The notes under the pieces are model-generated. The model made no database searches. It was not told the origin of the DNA and saw nothing but the letters and a program-made list of their open reading frames with translations. A stretch of 45,329 bases of DNA. Origin: an uncultured Thiotrichales bacterium. Its GTDB lineage: Bacteria > Pseudomonadota > Gammaproteobacteria > CAZUMV01. Of this stretch, positions 1-8,554 are shown one piece after another. Position numbers and translations under genes: made by a program. The DNA lies in the NCBI GenBank assembly GCA_938041655.1, contig CALISW010000078.1:1-45329 (forward strand), read 5' to 3'. The number at the start of each line of letters is the position of its first letter. Position 1 is the stretch's first letter.

Positions 1-234
1 ATCAGTAGCGACATACCATTGGCAGCCGAAGCAATTGAAAAAGGCGGCTTGGTCCTGTCGCCACGCGGTGAAATGTACACGCTGGATAACATTAAAGCGC
101 GCTTGAATATGCGCGACTTCATGGAGACCATGCGAGCCAGTGGCGTTGATACAGGTGGGCCTCCAGCAATGCATCAACGGGATAGACAAGCCTTTGCCAA
201 CAAGCTTGATCAGATGCTTGCCAAGTACGCATAA
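1..234 (+). CDS. YaiI/YqxD (UPF0178, DUF188) family protein, 3' end only
   Basis: The reading frame is open from base 1, so only the last 77 codons are present; the start lies outside the window. The visible part has the C-terminal signature of the YaiI/YqxD family: an I-P-L-A-A-E segment, then S-P-R-G-E, then R-D-F-M-E-T-M-R with T-G-G-P-P and D-R-Q-A-F-A-N. Members have a PIN-like fold and are usually about 150 residues; their biochemical role is not established. The TauE-type gene follows after 6 bp and is probably co-transcribed. The family call is from remembered motifs; function is unknown. Confidence 0.85.
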   Translation: MSSDIPLAAEAIEKGGLVLSPRGEMYTLDNIKARLNMRDFMETMRASGVDTGGPPAMHQRDRQAFANKLDQMLAKYA

Positions 235-240
235 ACACCC

Positions 241-1005
241 GTGATTAAACTGTCACTTCTTTTTTGTATTACTGCCGTACTCTATGCCGCTGTAGGTTTC
301 GGTGGCGGCTCAACTTACAGCGCACTCTTGGTGCTGGCAAAGACAGATTATCTGTTACTCCCGAGCATTGCCTTACTCTGCAATATAATTGTCGTTACCG
401 GCGGTAGCCTGAAGTTCAATCAAAAAGGACTCATACCATGGCAACAGGCATGGCCATTGTTTTTAGTGTCGGTACCTTTCGCTTTTCTGGGTGGCCTGAT
501 TGCTATAGAAAAACAACTCTTTGTGCTGCTGCTTGGCTCTGCCCTGCTGTTCGCTAGCCTGGCATTACTTCTACAACGTGAGAACGAAAGTACAACCGAA
601 ACATATACTCAAACTACGACTTTGACTACAGGTGTGATAGCAGCATTGATAGGCTTGCTATCTGGCGTAGTCGGCATCGGTGGCGGAATCTTTCTTGCAC
701 CCGTGCTTCATTTAAAGCGCTGGGCACAACCAAGGGTTATTGCTGGTGTGTGCAGCGTTTTTATTCTGGCTAACTCTGTCGCGGGACTCATAGGCCAAAG
801 CATCAAGGTAAACGATCTTTCGAGGTTGCCAGATCTATATGCGTACTGGCCACTATTAGTGGCTGTCTTCATCGGTGGGCAAATAGGAAGTATGGCTGGT
901 AGTAGCTGGTTGAATCAAAAAACTATCAAGAGACTGACCGCGGCTTTAATTTTATTTGTGGCAATACGGCTGTTACTACAAAATCTTGGGGGCGGTTCAG
1001 TCTAA
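241..1005 (+). CDS. TauE/SafE-family sulfite/organosulfonate exporter-like membrane protein
   Basis: The 254-residue protein is almost wholly hydrophobic, with about eight predicted membrane segments. It shows the internal duplication of the TauE/SafE (DUF81) family: a Gly-rich G-F-G-G-G-S turn at residues 19-24 and a related G-V-V-G-I-G-G-G at 142-149. Members are inner-membrane carriers proposed to export sulfite, sulfoacetate or other small anions; the substrate here cannot be read. The start is GTG, chosen because the hydrophobic segment begins directly after it and the upstream gene stops 6 bp before; no clear Shine-Dalgarno is seen. The 3' end overlaps recQ convergently by 9 bp. Confidence 0.85.
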   Translation: MIKLSLLFCITAVLYAAVGFGGGSTYSALLVLAKTDYLLLPSIALLCNIIVVTGGSLKFNQKGLIPWQQAWPLFLVSVPFAFLGGLIAIEKQLFVLLLGSALLFASLALLLQRENESTTETYTQTTTLTTGVIAALIGLLSGVVGIGGGIFLAPVLHLKRWAQPRVIAGVCSVFILANSVAGLIGQSIKVNDLSRLPDLYAYWPLLVAVFIGGQIGSMAGSSWLNQKTIKRLTAALILFVAIRLLLQNLGGGSV

Positions 1006-3183
1006 GCCCAAACACGCCATGGCAATTTTAATATCGCTATAGGAAACCTCTTCATCCAAAGCTTCATAGATCGTTTTTAAACGCACCGGCGGCTCATGCA
1101 ATTCAAGTTCAACTGCGACCATATCCAGCACCGAGTCATCGATCATTTGCTCAAGATCAATTCGCTTACCACGCTTGGCTAGTTGTATAAGATGAGAAAC
1201 CACGGTGTTTTCAGCCAAGTCTCTTTCACGCGCAATTTCCACTACTCCAAAACCACGGCTATATAAAGTAAACGTTTCGCTCAGGGTATCTTTCTTTTTG
1301 ACTTCCTGAGTTTGTTTAACACTGGCATCAACAACTGAAGAAACCGAGGTAAATATTTCGTCCTCTTTCAAACCAGCTTCATCTGCATACTCACGGATCT
1401 GTTCGTACAGCGCTTCGCCAAACTCGGCACACTTGGACTCACCTACTCCGGGGATAGACAATAACTGCGCATCATTAATCGGCCGCATCATGGCAATCAT
1501 TTCAAGCGTCTTATTATTAAACACAATATAAGCAGGCTTGTCTCTAGCCCGCGCTTCTTTCATACGCCAGCGTTTGAGCAAATCATACAGATCATCGTCA
1601 TAATCAAATACCGACGGTGGCGTGATATTTCTGTTGGATGCCTTCTCTGCCTGCTCACGCTCCTCAATGACCGCCGGCCGCACCAGATTAACAGTTTGTC
1701 TTTCCGAACCAATCACCTGCTTGCTGGCTTCGGTTAATTTGATTCTAAGGTTCTCTTCCAGCGCGATATCCAGAAAGCCTTGATGTAATAATTGCTCAAT
1801 ATAACTCTGCCAGTCTTTATGACTGAGGTCCTTACCTGCACCATAGGTTTTGATTTCATGAAATCCGGAATCGAAAATCTCTCTAAACTGTAATCCGCGC
1901 AGTACACCGATCAAGAGATTCATATTGGCTTGGCCACCGGTCCAGTGAACCGCTGATAATGCTTTTTGAGCAATCTCGGTGCCATCAAAAACTTCAGGTG
2001 GGTTATTGCAGATATCGCAATTCCCGCAATCATCTTCCAGAAACTCGCCAAAATAACTCAACAAGGTTTTGCGTCGGCATACCGGTGAAATTGAGTATTG
2101 CGTTAAACGATCAAGTTTACTCTCGAGTAATTCCTTGTTTTGATTATTATCACCAATCCTCTCTTTAATAAAACGCACATCGGCGAAGGTGAAAAACATC
2201 ATGGTGTCGGCTGGCAAGCCATCACGGCCGGCACGACCAATCTCCTGATAATAACTTTCCAGATTTTGAGGCAGGTTATAGTGAATTACCCAACGCACGT
2301 TTGGCTTGTCTATGCCCATGCCAAAAGCAATGGTAGCGCAGAGTACAGAAATCTCATCCTCAAGAAACTGATTCTGAATATCGTCGCGATCTTTGGCTGA
2401 CAAACCCGCGTGGTAATAGTCTGCCTTGTAACCAGCATCAACGATTTTTTCAGCCATCTGTTCACACTGCTTTCTACTGGTACAATAGATAATGCCCGTT
2501 TCATTCTTATGGGCCTTCAAGAACTTGAATATTTGCTCTTTGCGTTTTTGCCCCGGGCGAACGGCCAAACGAATATTTTTTCTATCGAACGACTGCAAAA
2601 ATAATTTGGGTGAATCAAGCTGCAACTGCTGCTCTATATCCAGTCGCGTCACTCGATCAGCCGTCGCAGTTAGTGCTGCAACTGGCACATCAGGGAACTG
2701 TTCTTTGATTGAAGTCAGGGCTCGATAAGCTGGGCGAAAATCGTGCCCCCAGGTAGAGACGCAGTGTGCTTCATCAATTGCGAATAAACTGACATCGGAA
2801 TTTTTAAACAACCCTACTTCACTCATCACTTTTTCAGGAGAGATATACAATAGTGAGAATTCACCTTCTCTAAATTTATCGCGCACACTCTCTTGCTGTT
2901 TGGCATCTTGCGTACTATTCAATACGGTTGCATTAATACCTTTGGCATTAAGACTATCAACCTGATCTTTCATCAAAGAGATCGTGGGTGAAATAACTAC
3001 CACCGCACCCGGCTGAGTAACAGCAGGTATTTGATAGCAAACAGATTTACCACCACCAGTCGGCATGACTATGACAGAATCATTGCCAGCATAAATATTC
3101 TCTAGTGCGTCTTCTTGCAGCGGATAGAAAGACTCAAAACCGAAATATTTTTTCAGCGCTTGTTGGGCAGATTCAAGATTCAA
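997..3183 (-). CDS. recQ: ATP-dependent DNA helicase RecQ
   Basis: This is a 3'-5' DNA helicase of recombination and replication repair. Domains in order: SF2 helicase core with Walker A P-T-G-G-G-K-S at residues 41-47, D-E-A-H at 137-140, T-A-T-A at 172-175 and motif VI around 313-322. A zinc site follows (C369, C386, C389, C392), then the RQC winged helix, an HRDC domain near 531-600 and a C-terminal helix-turn-helix extension near 635-725. At 728 residues it exceeds the roughly 610 of the E. coli protein because of the last domain. The start is TTG; there is no in-frame ATG before the catalytic core and N-L-E-S matches the E. coli N-terminal region. It appears monocistronic. Confidence 0.97.
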   Translation of the reverse strand: MNLESAQQALKKYFGFESFYPLQEDALENIYAGNDSVIVMPTGGGKSVCYQIPAVTQPGAVVVISPTISLMKDQVDSLNAKGINATVLNSTQDAKQQESVRDKFREGEFSLLYISPEKVMSEVGLFKNSDVSLFAIDEAHCVSTWGHDFRPAYRALTSIKEQFPDVPVAALTATADRVTRLDIEQQLQLDSPKLFLQSFDRKNIRLAVRPGQKRKEQIFKFLKAHKNETGIIYCTSRKQCEQMAEKIVDAGYKADYYHAGLSAKDRDDIQNQFLEDEISVLCATIAFGMGIDKPNVRWVIHYNLPQNLESYYQEIGRAGRDGLPADTMMFFTFADVRFIKERIGDNNQNKELLESKLDRLTQYSISPVCRRKTLLSYFGEFLEDDCGNCDICNNPPEVFDGTEIAQKALSAVHWTGGQANMNLLIGVLRGLQFREIFDSGFHEIKTYGAGKDLSHKDWQSYIEQLLHQGFLDIALEENLRIKLTEASKQVIGSERQTVNLVRPAVIEEREQAEKASNRNITPPSVFDYDDDLYDLLKRWRMKEARARDKPAYIVFNNKTLEMIAMMRPINDAQLLSIPGVGESKCAEFGEALYEQIREYADEAGLKEDEIFTSVSSVVDASVKQTQEVKKKDTLSETFTLYSRGFGVVEIARERDLAENTVVSHLIQLAKRGKRIDLEQMIDDSVLDMVAVELELHEPPVRLKTIYEALDEEVSYSDIKIAMACLGLD

Positions 3184-3226
3184 AGTTTTATAACTCGTTT
3201 GTAATTATGTTCAACACGCAGCAAAA

Positions 3227-3679
3227 TTAGCCGAACAACCATTTAGCCGCGGCTTGATAATCAAATAACAGTGATATCCACAACGATATCATTAACACTA
3301 TTGACCATGCGCCAAATAACGTTTTGTGCTCGAGCTCATTGACACTTCTGGTTAATAGTATGACTACGGGCGTCCAGAAAACCACATGCAACACGCTCAA
3401 CAAACCAATGGTTAGAACATCAGGATCAAAAAACTGACTGATTACAATAATTACTACAAACATACTCAGGAGTAATGCCGCTATCCATTTACCGTGTGGC
3501 TTCTGCTTAATAAAGACTACGCTGAGCAGAGTCACAATAAATAGCCAGACCGACCATATTTTCACCCAGGCAGGTAATATCGGCCACGCATCTGAGATGG
3601 TTAGTTCATTAGCAACAGCTGCATCAACATTGCCAGTAGCGAAAAGACAGATGCATAAAAAAAGTAATCTGATTTGCAT
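3227..3679 (-). CDS. small membrane protein of unknown function
   Basis: I do not recognise this 150-residue protein. It starts with a probable signal peptide (M-Q-I-R-L-L-F-L-C-I-C-L-F, cleavable near A-A-V-A) and then has about four hydrophobic membrane segments, the last ending in a short tail. The frame extends 27 codons further upstream, but that would overlap the neighbouring dehydrogenase, so the ATG at 3679 is preferred. It lies 10 bp after the PQQ-dehydrogenase stop on the same strand and is probably co-transcribed with it. No catalytic motif is visible. Confidence 0.65.
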   Translation of the reverse strand: MQIRLLFLCICLFATGNVDAAVANELTISDAWPILPAWVKIWSVWLFIVTLLSVVFIKQKPHGKWIAALLLSMFVVIIVISQFFDPDVLTIGLLSVLHVVFWTPVVILLTRSVNELEHKTLFGAWSIVLMISLWISLLFDYQAAAKWLFG

Positions 3680-3689
3680 AGATTTGTTC

Positions 3690-4913
3690 TTATTGAAGTT
3701 TGTAAATTTTACCTGAAGAGTAATCCAGCACATAGAGCTCACCAGCATTATCTTGTGCAAAGCTGGATATACTCAACTCACTATCAAGTAGCTCCATATT
3801 TTCCGGAACAAAGGTTGCCGGATCCGTCGTCACGCCTTCCGTTGCCACCATCCAGATTCTACCGCTGACAAAGTCACCGAACACGAAGTTACCCTCTAAA
3901 CCAGCGATTTCAGTGCCTCGGTATACAAAACCACCGGTTATTGACTGCCCAAGGTCATGTTCATAGAAGAACCAGGGATCAATAAGCCCATCAGTCTCAC
4001 AACCGCTGGAAGGTATATTGCACTCTTTTCCCTCACGAATACGCCAGCCATAATTGCCACCCAGATTGATCTGATTGATCTCTTCAAATCGTCCTTGCCC
4101 TACCTCACCAGCCCACAGCTCACCTGACTGTCTATCAAAGCTCCAACGCCACGGGTTACGCAATCCCCAGGCAAATATCTCCGGGCAATCTGCGCCACCA
4201 AAACCTTGCATACATAACTCGTTACCAGCGAAAGGATTATCATCAGGGATACTGTATGGCGCACCATTATCAATATCTATACGACTGAAAGTTCCCATCA
4301 AATTGGTTGTGTCCTGAGCTCGGTTATTGGGGTCATCACCTGAGCCTCCATCACCCCAGCCGAGATACAAATAACCATCGCTACCAAAAGCCAATTGTCC
4401 TCCATTGTGATTACCAAAGTCCTGCAATACACTCAGCAGCACCTCTTCGCTATCAGGGTCTAGTGTTAACCCTCCATCGAAGCTGGTAAATCTGGCAATG
4501 ACAGACTCAATCCCGCTACCACTGGTTTTGGTATACGACAAAAATGCAAAACCATTCGAATCAAAATCAGGATGCAAAGCAAGGCCTAAAAGACCGGCTT
4601 CATTAGCATTGGAATTGACTCTGCTTCTAATATCAAGAAACTCTCTCTGCACGACTCCTGCTTGATCCATCTCAAATACTAATCCTGCACGCTCGACCAC
4701 TAACCAACGGCCGTCACTAGTTGGCATGTGCAGCAACGCTAGAGGCTGATTGAATGCCGTACCGGAAAAAGCTTCGACCAGATCGACCTCAACATCCATG
4801 GTCAGGTCAGGTCCTGGGTTGTCTACTGGATCAAGAGTATTGTCTGAGCCACCTCCTCCGCCACATCCGAACAAGACAAAAATGAATAATATTAAGGCTG
4901 AATTTTTAATCAT
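3690..4913 (-). CDS. PQQ-dependent sugar (aldose) dehydrogenase-type lipoprotein
   Basis: This 407-residue protein is a six-bladed beta-propeller of the soluble glucose/sorbosone dehydrogenase family (GSDH, as in E. coli YliI), which oxidises aldose sugars with pyrroloquinoline quinone in the periplasm. Family signatures are the H-N-G-G-Q-L segment followed by L-G-W-G-D-G-G-S-G-D-D-P, then G-L-R-N-P-W-R-W-S-F-D and G-E-V-G-Q. The N terminus is a lipoprotein signal with lipobox L-F-G-C and a poly-Gly linker, so it is probably membrane-tethered. The ATG at 4913 is preferred to one 14 codons upstream because AGGAG precedes it by 7 nt. The natural substrate is unknown and no PQQ synthesis gene is in the window. 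Confidence 0.88.
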   Translation of the reverse strand: MIKNSALILFIFVLFGCGGGGGSDNTLDPVDNPGPDLTMDVEVDLVEAFSGTAFNQPLALLHMPTSDGRWLVVERAGLVFEMDQAGVVQREFLDIRSRVNSNANEAGLLGLALHPDFDSNGFAFLSYTKTSGSGIESVIARFTSFDGGLTLDPDSEEVLLSVLQDFGNHNGGQLAFGSDGYLYLGWGDGGSGDDPNNRAQDTTNLMGTFSRIDIDNGAPYSIPDDNPFAGNELCMQGFGGADCPEIFAWGLRNPWRWSFDRQSGELWAGEVGQGRFEEINQINLGGNYGWRIREGKECNIPSSGCETDGLIDPWFFYEHDLGQSITGGFVYRGTEIAGLEGNFVFGDFVSGRIWMVATEGVTTDPATFVPENMELLDSELSISSFAQDNAGELYVLDYSSGKIYKLQ

Positions 4914-4967
4914 CTCTATACTCCTGTTGGTACACAGCACAACTAAATCAAGCATGCAAAAATATTT

Positions 4968-5237
4968 CTAATTATTTACCGAACCTTGTAGGACACTTTT
5001 TTTAGGGTAGTTCATTTCTCGTTGTTTCTGCTCAACTATCTTTTTCCATTCTTCCTGAGTAAAACAAACCTTCTTCTTTAGCAAACCATCACTGTACGGA
5101 TCATCACGGCATATTTTCTGAGTTTTTTCCGTCATTGCCGACTCAGTTGCGACTTGGGAGTTAACTTTAGCTGCTGAGCAAGCAACCAAACACAGAAAAC
5201 CCAGAAAACATATTAACTTATTAACTATCTTACTCAT
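4968..5237 (-). CDS. small lipoprotein with two-cysteine C-x-T-x-E-E-W type domain
   Basis: This 89-residue protein begins with a lipoprotein signal ending in a C-L-V-A-C lipobox. The mature part holds I-C-R-D-D-P followed by K-K-K-V-C-F-T-Q-E-E-W and a Lys/Glu-rich helix. The pattern resembles short secreted proteobacterial proteins of unknown role with a paired-Cys core; I remember such a family but cannot name it. The ATG at 5237 forms an ATGAGTAA overlap with the stop of the upstream gene, which suggests translational coupling. An alternative ATG eight codons upstream would spoil the signal peptide. Function unknown. Confidence 0.7.
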   Translation of the reverse strand: MSKIVNKLICFLGFLCLVACSAAKVNSQVATESAMTEKTQKICRDDPYSDGLLKKKVCFTQEEWKKIVEQKQREMNYPKKSVLQGSVNN

Positions 5238-6954
5238 CTTTAACAATACTCCATGACTCATCCCATGAGTCTAACTCAAACCTGTCTGTCATTGGAAAAC
5301 CCGGCGGCCGAAATTTTTCAAAACGATTATCGAATGCCAAATGGGTTTTAAACCGGGGTTCCGTAGGAGACGGCAAGCCGGTGGTAATGCTGCCATAGAC
5401 AGACAAAGTGTTGTTACTGCGGGTGCGATACTTTTTTACCTTGAACCTGCTTTTCGCATAAATCGCTGCGTGTATATCAATATCCTTATCGCCGGTCACT
5501 TTAGGCTCGTCTACTATGACGTCATGATCGGACACGAGACCCAGATAATTATCTGCCAGCAATGTGTCTTTTTGGTGCGCATAGATCAAACTATCACTGA
5601 TGATAATGTCATAAGGCGAATAAACCAGCACCTGACCTTTGACGACACCCTTTACGTGTAACTTTGTTTTGCCTTCAGCAAAAAAGTACTGCGGCTGATC
5701 GCCGAGGATAACGTTTCTTGCTTGCTTATCAGGCTCTTGTATTGAAACACTGCCTGCCGCCTCAAATATCAGATGCGTGTCTTGATCAAAGCGATGAATT
5801 TGAGCTTCAGTAACACTCGTATTGTAAGGAAAGGGAACAAAGCTTTTCGGCAACTCTATTTTAGCAACTCCCATCTCGATGCCACCGAGAAAAATTTGAT
5901 CTCTTTTCGCTTTACTCAACTTTACGGTTCCTGAGTTTTTCAAAACAGCGACACGTCTTGACGAGGTTGTTACTTTACCCAAAAACTCGGGTTTGGTTTT
6001 ACGACTATAACCTACAATGATTTCAGCATTAGAATGAAAGCGCCCTTCAATCACATCATCATTAAAAGCAATAATGTCACCGAACCCCCGGGCAACTTCG
6101 TTCTTGTTTAAAAAATGAGTGAAATTAGAAAATGCCATTCGCTTTAACTCGAGTTGAGTTTCCAGCGTCTTTCCATCTTGCTCGGAACGCACTTTTACCG
6201 TTACTTTCTCCAGACCCATTTGATCATCCGCGGGCTGGCGCTTAACCGCCACCTGATATACCTCCCCATCAATTTCCCAATCTTTTGGGTCACTACTCAA
6301 ATCCTGATTGCTTGCCAGCCATTGCGACAACTTGTTCTTGATCAGCACATCTTCAACCGGGGGCATAATAACTGTCTTGGCCTGAACCTTAATCGGCTCT
6401 GACTGATCAACCAGTTGATAATCACTCTTATCAATAACAACAAATTCGACAGCAGCTGAAGGTTCGGTTATTTGAGTGTTTGGCTCTGTCTGAACCAACT
6501 CCCGAGCGGATGATTCCATCACCAAAGGCTTAACGGTTTGCTCCGGCTGCGGGGCGATGGGCTCAAAAGTTTGAGCTAGCTGAACAATTTCTTCCTGTGA
6601 TTTTGACAGATCCTCAGCCACGGTTAGCGCCTGCTTTTCAACTACTCTCTCTAGGGGTTCTGGAAGCGACTGCTCTCCAGCAGTTTCTATGGTCTCTGCT
6701 GCCTTAGATACAGGCTCACTTTGAAGCTCCTGTTTCGGTGCTTCTGTCTTGGCTTGCAGGGTTAACTGCATCGATTGATTAATCTGAAAAGGCTGAAACC
6801 TCTGTCCGACAGCGACCACAAATATCAAAAGCAAAGCCAGGTGGGCGCATAAAGATATAAGCAGGGATAGAGATATACGGGGATCTCTAGTCAGAAATTC
6901 CGGCAGCTTGCTGTCTATCGCCTTAACAATCATGCTTACACTATCAGCATTCAT
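5230..6954 (-). CDS. TonB-like-anchored periplasmic protein with DUF4900-like C-terminal region
   Basis: The 574-residue protein has a short cytoplasmic N terminus, one membrane segment near residues 29-49 (L-A-L-L-L-I-F-V-V-A-V) and a long Pro/Glu/Gln-rich linker to about 190, the architecture of TonB. It lacks the TonB C-terminal domain. Instead the rest is beta-rich, and residues about 440-560 resemble the DUF4900/PilX-associated region: G-Q-V-L-V-Y-S-P-Y-D-I, then L-G-L-V-S-D, I-D-I-H-A-A-I-Y-A-K, L-S-V-Y-G-S-I-T and a closing P-P-G-F-P. Such regions occur in proteins linked to pilus-like or polymer-forming surface structures. It is coupled to the small lipoprotein downstream. Role unknown. 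Confidence 0.75.
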   Translation of the reverse strand: MNADSVSMIVKAIDSKLPEFLTRDPRISLSLLISLCAHLALLLIFVVAVGQRFQPFQINQSMQLTLQAKTEAPKQELQSEPVSKAAETIETAGEQSLPEPLERVVEKQALTVAEDLSKSQEEIVQLAQTFEPIAPQPEQTVKPLVMESSARELVQTEPNTQITEPSAAVEFVVIDKSDYQLVDQSEPIKVQAKTVIMPPVEDVLIKNKLSQWLASNQDLSSDPKDWEIDGEVYQVAVKRQPADDQMGLEKVTVKVRSEQDGKTLETQLELKRMAFSNFTHFLNKNEVARGFGDIIAFNDDVIEGRFHSNAEIIVGYSRKTKPEFLGKVTTSSRRVAVLKNSGTVKLSKAKRDQIFLGGIEMGVAKIELPKSFVPFPYNTSVTEAQIHRFDQDTHLIFEAAGSVSIQEPDKQARNVILGDQPQYFFAEGKTKLHVKGVVKGQVLVYSPYDIIISDSLIYAHQKDTLLADNYLGLVSDHDVIVDEPKVTGDKDIDIHAAIYAKSRFKVKKYRTRSNNTLSVYGSITTGLPSPTEPRFKTHLAFDNRFEKFRPPGFPMTDRFELDSWDESWSIVKDE

Positions 6955-6989
6955 CCACTGTATTGCAAGTGTAACTACCTAACTGAAGC

Positions 6990-7646
6990 TTACAGGTCCA
7001 TTTCCGGCACATTATCAGGAACCACCAACTCACCCGCCGTCAGTTTTTGAATTTCCTCTACGCTCACACCTGGTGCGCGTTCCAATAAATGAAACTTGCC
7101 ATCCTTGATCTCGATAAACGCTAAATCCGTCAACACCCGCTTAATACAAGCCGCTCCGGTTAAAGGCAAAGTACATTGTGGTAATAGCTTGGGTTCACCA
7201 TGCTTTGAAGCATGTGTCATCGTGACAATAATATTGTCGGCGCCTGCAACCAGGTCCATTGCGCCACCCATACCTTTGATCAATTTTCCGGGGATCATGT
7301 AGGAGGCAATATTGCCGTGCACATCAACTTCGAAAGCACCCAGTACGGTTAAGTCAACATGACCGCCCCTGATCATGGCAAATGAGTCGGCGGATGAAAA
7401 AAACGACGCACCTTTGATTGCAGTTACAGTTTGTTTACCCGCATTAATCAAATCCGCATCAATTTCTCTCTCTACTGGAAAGGGACCCATGCCCAATAAA
7501 CCATTTTCCGATTGCAGCATGACCTCGATACCCTCGGGCACATAGTTACTTACCAGCGTGGGAATACCTATGCCGAGGTTAACGTAGTAACCGTCTTTCA
7601 ATTCTTTTGCCACTCGCATGGCGAGTTGTTCACGTGATAGAGCCAT
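6990..7646 (-). CDS. scoB: 3-oxoacid CoA-transferase, subunit B
   Basis: This is the catalytic subunit of a succinyl-CoA:3-ketoacid (or related acetoacetate) CoA-transferase, moving CoA between an acyl-CoA and a 3-oxoacid. The 218-residue length is typical. The active-site Glu is E47 in Q-S-E-N-G-L-L-G; the Gly-rich N-L-G-I-G-I-P-T at 23-30 and the M-T-H-A-S-K segment are also family features. It starts 2 bp after the A-subunit stop, with a strong GGAGG-type ribosome site inside the end of that gene. Substrate specificity (succinyl-CoA or acetyl-CoA donor) is not readable. Neighbouring CoA and B12-mutase genes fit ketone-body or branched-chain catabolism. Confidence 0.93.
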   Translation of the reverse strand: MALSREQLAMRVAKELKDGYYVNLGIGIPTLVSNYVPEGIEVMLQSENGLLGMGPFPVEREIDADLINAGKQTVTAIKGASFFSSADSFAMIRGGHVDLTVLGAFEVDVHGNIASYMIPGKLIKGMGGAMDLVAGADNIIVTMTHASKHGEPKLLPQCTLPLTGAACIKRVLTDLAFIEIKDGKFHLLERAPGVSVEEIQKLTAGELVVPDNVPEMDL

Positions 7647-7648
7647 GG

Positions 7649-8353
7649 CTACGCCTCCTCCGTTACTGTTCGAAACTCGATGCGTTTTTCAAACTCACCT
7701 TGAATGACACGATTCACATATATACCGGGAGTATGTATGAAGTTAGGATCAAGCTCGCCCGGCTCGACCAGCTCTTCAACTTCAGCTACCGTAATCTTGC
7801 CTGCCGTAGCAGCCATGGGGTTAAAGTTTTGTGCTGTCTGGCGATAAACAAGATTTCCGAAATGGTCACCTTTCCAGGCTTTTACAATAGCAAAGTCGCC
7901 GGTTATCGCTTCTTCCAGAATATAGTCTCGACCATTAAACTCTTTCACTTCTTTACCATTACCAACTTCTGTGCCCACTCCGGTAGCGGTATAAAAACCG
8001 GGTATGCCAGCGCCACCAGCTCTCATCTTTTCCGCTAACGTACCTTGCGGGGTCAGCTCTACTTCGAGTTCATCAGCAAGCAATTGATCCATGAAGGTTT
8101 GATTCTCACCCACATAGGATGAAATCATTTTCTTGATTTGTTTTGATTCGAGCAAAATACCCAAACCAAAATCTGTGACTCCACAGTTGTTAGAGACCAC
8201 CGTGAGGTTCTTGACCCCCAGCCGCTTTATTTCATTAATCAGGTTTTCCTGAATACCACATAAACCGAAACCACCAGCCAGCACCGTCATACCATCTTGC
8301 AGACCGTCCATTGCGTCAGCGTAGCTGCTAACAACTTTGTTAAAACCAGACAT
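7649..8353 (-). CDS. scoA: 3-oxoacid CoA-transferase, subunit A
   Basis: The 234-residue partner subunit of the CoA-transferase. It carries the CoA-binding signature G-G-F-G-L-C-G-I at residues 27-34, then E-N-L-I, and the N-N-C-G-V segment followed by G-L-G-I-L-L typical of SCOT-A/AtoD proteins. It is the first gene of the pair, and the subunits must assemble for activity. Its upstream region (8354-8554) is shared with the divergent dienelactone hydrolase gene, so the two could be controlled together. The family assignment is firm; the metabolic role is inferred from context. Confidence 0.93.
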   Translation of the reverse strand: MSGFNKVVSSYADAMDGLQDGMTVLAGGFGLCGIQENLINEIKRLGVKNLTVVSNNCGVTDFGLGILLESKQIKKMISSYVGENQTFMDQLLADELEVELTPQGTLAEKMRAGGAGIPGFYTATGVGTEVGNGKEVKEFNGRDYILEEAITGDFAIVKAWKGDHFGNLVYRQTAQNFNPMAATAGKITVAEVEELVEPGELDPNFIHTPGIYVNRVIQGEFEKRIEFRTVTEEA

Positions 8354-8496
8354 TTATATTCCAGAGCGATTAGATTATTACCTTTGCAGAGTGCCACATT
8401 ATCAAAAATTATTCACTTACATTCAGAGGTAAGCACCACTTGGGAATCTACTTTTGCCTGATGTGAAATCCACCAACTAACTAACCGTACAAATGG

Positions 8497-8514
8497 TCGG
8501 AAATCTTCTTCCGA
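8497..8514. promoter_or_regulatory. inverted repeat in the scoA/dienelactone hydrolase divergent region
   Basis: The arms TCGGAA and TTCCGA are perfect complements separated by six bases. A possible -10 box (TACAAT, 8520-8525) lies just to the right, facing the hydrolase gene whose ATG is at 8555. The position suits an operator, but with 6-bp arms chance is possible. The rest of the 201-bp divergent region shows nothing else I can support. Confidence 0.3.
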
Positions 8515-8554
8515 TTCGTTACAATAGATACTCGTCTAAACCGCACAGGCTCCC

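Noticed and set aside
5341-5661. Plus-strand ORF opposite the TonB-like gene
   Set aside because: It is antisense to a long coherent protein and has no ribosome site or family features.
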